From Rhodococcus globerulus NBRC 14531 (lineage in GTDB: Bacteria > Actinomycetota > Actinomycetes > Mycobacteriales > Mycobacteriaceae), in the NCBI RefSeq assembly GCF_001894805.1, contig NZ_BCWX01000008.1:1-64000 (forward strand): a stretch of DNA of 64,000 nucleotides. The letters run 5' to 3'. The number at the start of each line of letters is the position of its first letter. The stretch's first letter is position 1. A program made the position numbers and the translations under genes. The notes beneath the pieces are model-generated. The model ran no database searches and was not told where the DNA came from. It worked only from the letters and a program-made list of their open reading frames with translations. Positions 62,563 to 64,000 of this stretch are shown in pieces.

Positions 62563-63010
62563 CGCAAGACAGAGCAACCCCTTCAACCAGCGGAGCGACG
62601 CCCGCCACGTCGAGTACTTCTGCCGGAACACCCTCGATCGTCGGGGCCCACTCGACGGTCGGCAGCGCCGGCATTCCCTCACGTGCAATGAAGATCGCAG
62701 CTTCGCTCGGTACTTCAATCGTGAGCGCCGCTGTACCGGCCTCCTCCGCGCGCACAACCTTGCCCTCGTCGATGAGCTTCTGCAGCTCCTCGTCGGAAAT
62801 CGGCGTCGCGGCACCGCACGCTACTTCCGCTGCCACACCGGCCTCGGACGGAGCAGTCGCGATGGATCGCACGGCCACCGGCGATCCATCGGCAATGGGG
62901 TTGGAAGCCCAGGCGATTCCCGGAGTCACGGCCAGCCCGAGTACCGCCATGGATGCCACCACCACACCGGTCCGCCTGGCCCGCTTGCCGTTCACTGTCA
63001 ATCGCGTCAT
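62546..63010 (-). CDS. secreted protein of unknown function
   Basis: A 154-residue exported protein. The N-terminus is basic (TVNGKRARR), followed by a hydrophobic core TGVVVASMAVLGLAVTPGIA and a signal-peptidase-like WASNP. The mature part is acidic and alanine/valine-rich (SDEELQKLIDEGKVVRAEEA) with three cysteines or fewer. No family recognised. The ATG at 63010 follows AAGGAG; a longer start at 63058 would put 16 charged residues before the signal. It is divergent from the response regulator gene. Confidence 0.72.
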   Translation of the reverse strand: MTRLTVNGKRARRTGVVVASMAVLGLAVTPGIAWASNPIADGSPVAVRSIATAPSEAGVAAEVACGAATPISDEELQKLIDEGKVVRAEEAGTAALTIEVPSEAAIFIAREGMPALPTVEWAPTIEGVPAEVLDVAGVAPLVEGVALSCAVAAG

Positions 63011-63177
63011 CGTTGTTCTCCTTGATCGAACGTCCTCGAATTCTCGGCGCGGTCGCATCCGAGAAACCCGAGGCTATGAAGCCAACCCTGCAGATCTGTT
63101 GTCGGTTTCTTAGGAGTTGATGAGAATGCGGTGGCGCTCGCTCGGCGCGAGACCGTCGACCGAAATCCGGTGGCACT

Positions 63178-63882
63178 ATGGCTGGGGTGAGTACACGCGA
63201 GCGCATCCTGATCGTTGACGACGACGCAAAGGTACTGAATTCGCTCGAACGTGGACTGCGACTGTCCGGCTTCGACACGGCAACAGCGGTAGACGGCCGT
63301 TCTGCCTTGGCCTCGGTGAGCAAGCAGTGCCCGTCGGCCCTCGTTCTCGATGTCAATATGCCCGGCCTTGACGGTGTCGGGGTAGTGACAGCCTTGCGGG
63401 CGATCGGCAACGACGTTCCGATTTGTGTACTCAGCGCCCGAAGTTCGGTGGGCGATCGCATTGCCGGGTTGGAGGCGGGCGCCGACGACTACCTCACCAA
63501 GCCTTTCGAGTTGGCGGAGCTTGTTGCCAGACTGCGCGCCTTGCTACGACGCACGACGCGAAGCGCCCCGACTCTCGATCACCCGATCACAGTGGGACCT
63601 CTGACTGTGGATCTCCGCGGTCATCGCGCCCATATCGGCGGCCGGCGAATCGAACTCACCAAACGAGAATTCGACCTGTTGTCCGTCCTCGCCGAGCATG
63701 CCGGCGTGGTGCTGAACCGCGCACAACTCCTGCGACTCGTCTGGGGCTACGATTTTGCCGCCGACACCAATGTCGTCGATGTGTTTGTCACCTACCTACG
63801 CAAGAAACTCGAGATCGACGGTGCACCTCGGGTAATCCACACAGTCCGCGGGGTCGGCTTCGTCTTGAGGGCCGAACGGTGA
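63178..63882 (+). CDS. prrA: PrrA-like response regulator (OmpR family)
   Basis: A 234-residue two-component regulator. The receiver has [11 protein letters not shown], the phosphorylatable aspartate in [12 protein letters not shown] (about residue 60) and the lysine in DDYLTKPF. The OmpR winged helix ends [18 protein letters not shown] and [10 protein letters not shown]. The text is very close to M. tuberculosis PrrA (Rv0903c). The start is ATG at 63178, or GTG at 63187 ([10 protein letters not shown]). It is coupled to the kinase gene by a GTGA overlap. Confidence 0.92.
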   Translation: MAGVSTRERILIVDDDAKVLNSLERGLRLSGFDTATAVDGRSALASVSKQCPSALVLDVNMPGLDGVGVVTALRAIGNDVPICVLSARSSVGDRIAGLEAGADDYLTKPFELAELVARLRALLRRTTRSAPTLDHPITVGPLTVDLRGHRAHIGGRRIELTKREFDLLSVLAEHAGVVLNRAQLLRLVWGYDFAADTNVVDVFVTYLRKKLEIDGAPRVIHTVRGVGFVLRAER

Positions 63883-64000
63883 AGCGGCCGCTGTCACTGC
63901 AGACCCGAGTAGCCATCGCGTCGGGTCTGGCCGCCGGCATCGTCATTGCCGCGATCGGAATTGCGTTTGCGGTCTTCCTGCGCGTGGGCGGCTCCGAACA
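63879..64000 (+). CDS. prrB: PrrB-like sensor histidine kinase, N-terminal fragment
   Basis: The first 40 codons only; the gene runs off the right edge. The visible part, starting [19 protein letters not shown] with [17 protein letters not shown], is a cytoplasmic start and the first membrane helix of a sensor kinase. GTG at 63879 overlaps the regulator stop. Identity as PrrB follows from its partner gene. Confidence 0.75.
   Translation, partial: MKRPLSLQTRVAIASGLAAGIVIAAIGIAFAVFLRVGGSE

Overview
The window looks like a chromosomal segment of a high-GC mycolic-acid actinobacterium, most likely a Rhodococcus (erythropolis-type, by inference). The main reason is gene order. From topA to ponA2 and the following phosphoesterase, the series runs parallel to the Mycobacterium tuberculosis block around Rv3644c-Rv3683: holB, topA, Rv3647c, cspA, Rv3649 helicase, Tad genes with ssd, 6C RNA, SerB-like HAD, Ms1 RNA, Rv3662c, dppDCBA, acs, holin-like, ephE, marP, nudix, tlpA-like, nth, crp, Rv3677c, Rv3678c, Rv3679, Rv3680, whiB4, ponA2, Rv3683. 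The Rv names are recalled from established knowledge; no search was run. Most minus-strand genes are packed into operons with 1-8 nt overlaps, and many starts are GTG or TTG.

Layout: 1-0.25 kb is the promoter and leader of an rRNA operon that leaves the window to the left. 0.4-2.05 kb holds small membrane proteins and tRNA-Thr(CGT). 2.1-6.3 kb is the replication/topology pair holB-topA. 6.4-10.1 kb has the Rv3647c-like gene, cspA and a YprA-type helicase. 10.1-14.7 kb is a compact Tad/Flp pilus operon. 14.8-16.2 kb contains two non-coding RNA genes read from sequence alone, a 6C RNA and an Ms1-like RNA, flanking a HAD phosphatase. 16.3-22.4 kb is a degenerate Fic-like gene and a dipeptide ABC transporter. 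22.7-29.1 kb has acs behind a perfect Crp-type site, an MHS transporter, nhaA and an epoxide hydrolase-like gene. 29.1-33.8 kb is the marP-nudix-tlpA-nth operon and crp.

Between crp and the Rv3677c orthologue, neighbours in M. tuberculosis, about 8 kb has been inserted (33.9-42.1 kb): an esterase, a LysR regulator, an MHS transporter and a five-gene catabolic operon. That operon encodes 3-hydroxyanthranilate dioxygenase, ACMS decarboxylase, 2-aminomuconate semialdehyde dehydrogenase, 2-aminomuconate deaminase and 4-oxalocrotonate decarboxylase, which together take 3-hydroxyanthranilate to 2-oxopent-4-enoate. The conserved block then resumes to 50.4 kb and ends at tRNA-Pro(CGG).

From 50.6 kb to the right end the gene content is accessory. 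The most notable feature is a lower-GC patch in which a two-domain protein (macro-like N-terminus plus a defence-type SIR2 domain) lies between an acyl-CoA synthetase and a wax ester synthase/DGAT-like acyltransferase. Further right are an IdeR-boxed siderophore-binding lipoprotein, a P-loop kinase-like protein with an altered Walker A, a MarR/efflux-pump pair with an obvious operator, a Tat-exported covalent-FAD cholesterol oxidase-like enzyme, a YdjM-like membrane hydrolase, a secreted protein, and the start of a PrrA/PrrB-like two-component system that runs off the edge.
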